From the NCBI GenBank assembly GCA_033439265.1, contig JAVTVX010000031.1:6185501-6249500 (forward strand): 64,000 nucleotides of DNA, in the 5' to 3' direction. Shown here piece after piece: positions 59,822 to 64,000 of this stretch (positions are counted from its first letter, which is position 1; every line of letters starts with the position of its first letter). Both the position numbers and the translations under genes were made by a program. The notes below the pieces were generated by a model. That model was given only the letters and a program-made list of their open reading frames with translations. It made no database searches and was not told where the DNA came from. The stretch comes from Dillenia suffruticosa (taxonomy: Eukaryota; Streptophyta; Magnoliopsida; Dilleniales; Dilleniaceae).

Positions 59822-61651
59822 TTGCAAGTACAGACTGTATTAACAATTAAGGAAATAGAAAATTGGCAGTTAAGTGGTGTATGTTAATGAAGTAGGGTAT
59901 GTAAAAAAAAGGTTCATCTTAATGACTCTATGTTAACATTCAATTCATATAGCATTAGGAAATGACTAATATGGTATATTCAATGAAAATATATGTAAAT
60001 CTTTTCAACTTTATGGAGGACAAAGAACCCAAATTTTTTAGATCGAAGAAACAATGTTTTTCTTTACACTTGTCATGATGTTTGTCTTCACCAAATAAGG
60101 CAAATTATTTTTGAAGTATTCTTATAGTCAAACAAATAAACACTATGTTTGCAACTAAATTTCATATCTTGTATATCATCCCCATAATTCACAAGTACCA
60201 TAAAAATTGAAGATAGCAAACTCTAATCAATACAATGAAAATCAAAAATAAATGTACAAGATTTATGATATGAATTAAACTATAAATTTCAGAATTTAAG
60301 AGATCCAATATATTCATGATAGAAGAACCTTTCTTGAATTCCTTGACATGGGAAAAAGGTAAACAAAAAATAAAGAGATTGATAGCAAAAAATTACTTGT
60401 TTTGCTGATAATTGATGAAAAGATGCTCTAATGCTCTTTTGCTACCAAATACAATATAACAAAAATCTAAATTGCTATTTGGTACGTGAATAGAACTTGC
60501 TAATTTGTATGCTAATAATATTATTATTTTGTAATAAAAAAATTGTAAAATACGATAGAGTATTTGTACACTTTTAATCCATTGGGCCATTGAAGTGGAT
60601 TTATTTAAGTTTGGTGCTATTTAATATAAAATAATGTTTTTTTTTCTTGGAAAATTAGATTACTGTTGAAAGCATGCAGTCTCCCTCTAAGAAAGGGACA
60701 TGCACAGTGCTGGACAGAGCTCAAACTATACATTAATTTGTAATTAGAAGGAAAAAAAATGGAGAAAGAACATATGAATCAAGCAATACTTGAAAACTAG
60801 TATATTTCAAATCCGAGGAAAGCAACATGAGTTAAGCAACATCGTACTAGTAATGTATTAAACGAATATCGTTTAAAATTGTAAAGCCCCTCAAGTATTT
60901 GAAGGCAAGACCTTGAAAAAAAAAATTTCTAAAAACTAGCAGCATTCGAAGACCATTTATCTGCCTATTATTAAGACCATCCTCACAAATTTAGAAAAAA
61001 ACACACCTCAAAGCAAAGACAAAAAAAAAATGGGGGAAGCAAATTCAGTACCAATGACTTCAACAATCAAAACATAGATAGGGAGGGGAAGGACACATAG
61101 ATCCTTTGCATAGAGAAACCCTAATCTAAGATGCAGAAACACAGAGAGACAGAGACAGACAGTGAGACTAACCTAAGGAGAGGGCGCACGGCAACGCTGA
61201 CGGTGACGCTGAAGCTCAAGACGACCAATCTCGTAGCTTGACGAAGAATCTCCCCACCAAAGATGACGAGGAACATCCTCCACCCACGATAGTTAAGGGA
61301 GGGACAGAAACATTCGCAAATGAAATGGGCTGCTTAAGTTAGTAGCCCTAACTTAGTTTATCGACGGATTTAAGATTCGTCGGTAATTTCCGTCGTTGAT
61401 TAAACGTCATTCCATTGATAAAGTATTCCGCAAATTACAATCATAAGTGACGATTGTTTTAGCATATGAATTACCAATGGAAATTTATCTGTCGATAATT
61501 TCATCACAAAATCCGACGGAAATCCCTTGCAGAATCTAACCAATCTCCATTTGCCAGGTTCGACGGCAATCCATTGGTAATCCGTCGTTATTACCAACTA
61601 ATTGTATTCCTACACTATTATTCATCGCTGAAACCCACTTTTCTAGTAGTG
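59822..61651 (-). other. 5' flank and leader of the CACTA-4 genes
   Basis: No coding sequence is recognised. The segment 61100-61260 is less AT-rich, with aacgctgacggtgacgctgaag-like words, and probably contains the transcription start of the minus-strand transposon genes. 61350-61640 is subterminal repeat. 59830-60660 is plain AT-rich DNA. Confidence 0.4.
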
Positions 61652-62573
61652 CTAGCAATGTGCAAGTCCAAGATCTAACCTAGGCCACAAACTTTGTCAA
61701 CTAGAATGAGTAGAGGCAATCGACTCATTCAAGCACTGAAAGAGAGTATAGTGACAAGTACCGATATTTGATGGATGGAGTTCCATAACTTGCCACTCTT
61801 TACATAACAAAGCCAGGAAACAGTTGACCCATGAAGGATAGGTAGTCGATTGACTCATAGAGGAACGTAGGCAAAATTCAAAAGTATAATTAACTAGCAT
61901 GAAGAAGTAGTTGACAATCTTGAGAGTAACAACTAGTTTCAAAAAAGCAAAATCGAGCATTTAATGAGTTTCAATAACTCTCAAATGACTAGTTTCAATA
62001 TTTAATGAGCTCTAGCAGTCAGAACATCTTAAGAGGCCATAAATACAACTATTATTGAAGGCTAATTATTTTTTTTGGAGGAATTGAATACATTTATTGT
62101 GCATTAACTCTCTTGGTCTTCTGTTTTTAATTCTTTATAGTTGTATTATTGTTATGGGTTATAAATGTTTTAATCTTAGCATTAAAGACTCAAGTTTGTA
62201 TTCTCTTTTCTCTTCAAATCTTGTATGAGATCAAAAAGAGTACGTCTTCTTGATCCGGATTGCATCCTTGAGTGAGAAAGCATTGGTGTTAGCTAGAGCT
62301 GCAAAGTCTAGTGTGAGTGTTTAGGAGCAACTCTTGTAAGGTTTAACTAGGATATGAGAAACCTAGTTGATTGTACTATTTGGGAGTCAAATAGTAGATT
62401 GCAAACTCTAGATAATGGATATACACCAGGAAGGTAAAATCACTATAAACCTATGTGTCTAGCATTCTTCTCTCTCTTTTTGTAAATTCTGTCTAAAGTA
62501 TTGGAAAACCTATAAATTGCCAAACAATCTATTCACCATTCTCCTCTAGGTTGTTAGATCTTAGTTCTTCACA

Positions 62574-64000
62574 AATTTAAGGTTTAATTAGGGCACAATT
62601 AGAGTAAAATTAATTTATGTTAGCATAAAATTATGACAAAAATAATTCACATTACGGTAGAAGTTTGGACAAATTAGTGGATACTTAAGAGAAAATTATT
62701 TTATTGATGTTTCTTATTCTTATATGTTTGGCATGCATATGATTACTTGTTTCTAGGGAATTAGTGGACAGTTGAGACTATTTGTTCATACTAATATGCA
62801 AATATTATATCATGTTTCTATATTTAATCACTTGTTTATACAGTAATTGTATAGATATGGTGAATATGGATAGAATGAATTTTTTTATGTGCAAGTGAAT
62901 GTTGTTGGTATCATTTATATAGTTTTATAATTCATATTTGTTGCTTGAATAAGTATCTTATAAATATTTTACACCCCTGCCTCTGGATCTTAGGTTCACC
63001 ACAAGATATTGGTATGGTTACATTTTAATTATTGTATACAAACATGTTCAACTTAATCAAATGATTATTTGTGATTTCATTGTTTAGTTGTTGAAATTAA
63101 GTTTATATTATGTTATACTTGATGGAACATTGGAGTTATATTATATGCACTTTGTGGTTAATAGATGTTTGGAATTATATTTTTGTGGTTGATTGCTATT
63201 TGTTTGACATTTGAAGTGTTGTTAATGGATGTTAGGATTAGAATGTTCGGATGAAATATGAATTATGGATGCTGTATATATGTTGTGTTTGATGGATTTG
63301 ATAAATATATTTTTGAGTAGGTTTTTTTGTACCATTTGTAAAGGAATCAAAATTTTTGCCCTCATACTAGCTATTCCCAATATTTAGTATAAGAAAATGT
63401 TACAAAGTGCAAAGAGAATTGTTGACATTTTTTAGAATAATTGTCAACAAATGCCTTTAGAATTGTTGATATTTTTGGTAAAAATATTGGTAATTCTCTA
63501 AACATTTCCTGATGTTTATACACAAACATCAAAAAATCCTCACATATTCTCGATGTTTCTATAGTACTAAATGACGGCAAAGATAAACATAGGCAAATGT
63601 AGGTACTTCCCTGATGTTTGTCAATAAACATCAGGAAAACTCCCAATGATTTTTTTTCTTTACGTTTATTCTTTGTTGCTTTATTCCTTAGCGACGGTTA
63701 AAAAATATCATAAATAATTAAAAAAATCATCGGGAGAGGTTTTTTTTTTTTTTTGTGTCTTTTAAAATCCTCACATCGGAGACATTCCTATATTTTAAAT
63801 AATCATCCATTTGCTCAATACAAAATCTATATGAGACATCCCTATATTTTAAATAATCATCCACTTGCCCAATACAAAATCTATATAGACTATGTCAAAT
63901 ATCACCTCTTTGACTCACTTTTAGTTGATTATCCAGAAATCGAAATCAATGATATCAATGATACAAATTTATTTCATATCGGATACTTTTATAACTTGTC
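62574..64000. other. AT-rich intergenic DNA with short repeats
   Basis: 62574-62700 continues the aattagggcacaatta-type repeat of 48361-48763. 63400-63660 contains several copies of gatgttt and aaacatc in hairpin-like pairs. 63779-63886 is a 54-bp tandem duplication. No gene or RNA is recognised. Confidence 0.5.
63779..63886. repeat. 54-bp tandem duplication
   Basis: gagacattcctatatttt... at 63779-63832 is repeated at 63833-63886 with three differences. Confidence 0.85.

Larger units (their letters stand above)
49311..61651 (-). mobile_element. CACTA-4: 12.3 kb CACTA (En/Spm) transposon with decayed TnpD and TnpA genes
   Basis: The right end reads CTTTTCTAGTAGTG and the left end its inverse with the first base changed (TACTACTAGAAAAG). 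The flanking triplets CCA and CTA nearly match. Subterminal repeats (ttaccaatggat, atctatcggtaat, gacggattt) lie at 49320-49510 plus 51970-52200 and at 61350-61640. Two genes on the minus strand encode a TnpD-like transposase (59821 to about 56152) and a TnpA-like protein (55502 to 52506), both with frameshifts and stops. CACTA-3 is inserted in its left subterminal region. It is the kind of element that could once have mobilised the 201-bp element at 25257. Confidence 0.85.
48764..62573. mobile_element. LTR-like sequence (possible solo LTR, copia/SIRE-like), split by CACTA-4 (fossil)
   Basis: The left part starts TGTTAACAAAATGAGTTTTG at 48764. The right part ends with a segment resembling retrotransposon LTR 3' ends (caatctattcaccattctcc, then ...cttcaca at 62573). 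Without CACTA-4 it would be about 1.47 kb, a normal size for such LTRs. Internal words such as agtcgact and gttgac are typical of these LTRs. No internal coding region or second copy is present, hence a solo LTR. I found no clear target duplication, so the boundaries are tentative. Confidence 0.45.

Overview
This window is AT-rich nuclear DNA of a flowering plant. It contains one recognisable intact host gene, a thaumatin-like (PR-5) gene, in a landscape built almost entirely from nested transposable elements. The gene's three-exon structure, the Tekay/Del-type chromovirus, the Ty1/copia elements and the CACTA (En/Spm) transposons all point to an angiosperm. I cannot name the species.

Layout: 1-1456 is anonymous. 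1457-3736 is a small CACTA element (CACTA-1). 4492-14281 is a Ty3/gypsy chromovirus with 2.1-2.5 kb LTRs and a perfect CAAGA target duplication. It ends 86 bp past the stop codon of the thaumatin-like gene, which runs on the minus strand from 22221 to 14368. Intron 1 of that gene holds a 6.95 kb Ty1/copia element (copia A, 15158-22107, target duplication CTAAC) in the same orientation as the gene. The reading frame remains whole across three exons. 24072-38317 is an older copia element (copia B) carrying two DNA-transposon insertions: a 201-bp CACTA miniature element (25257-25457, AAT duplication) and a 6.5 kb CACTA element (CACTA-2, 25535-32077, TCC duplication). CACTA-2 holds an intact six-exon TnpA-like gene and striking arrays of 30-bp palindromes. 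38318-41433 is largely anonymous but includes a possible orphan first exon of a second thaumatin-like gene. 41434-48360 is a third copia element (copia C, TGACA duplication). From 48764 to 62573 lies an LTR-like sequence split by a 12.3 kb CACTA element (CACTA-4, 49311-61651) with decayed TnpD-like and TnpA-like genes. CACTA-4 is itself split by a 2.4 kb CACTA element made largely of satellite-like repeats (CACTA-3, 49520-51965, AAA duplication). The last 1.4 kb is anonymous with short repeats.

Functional picture: the host gene encodes a secreted defence-type protein with all 16 conserved cysteines. Its promoter has a TATA box and a duplicated 40-bp unit, one copy of which holds a W-box. The CACTA elements fall into two groups. 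One has CACTACAAAAAAA ends and GCGACGAA subterminal repeats (CACTA-1, -2, -3). The other has CACTACTAGAAAAG-like ends (CACTA-4 and the 201-bp element). CACTA-2 has an apparently complete TnpA-like gene and no TnpD-like gene, so it could bind its own repeats but would need a transposase supplied from elsewhere. All reading was done by eye; no alignments or database searches were run.
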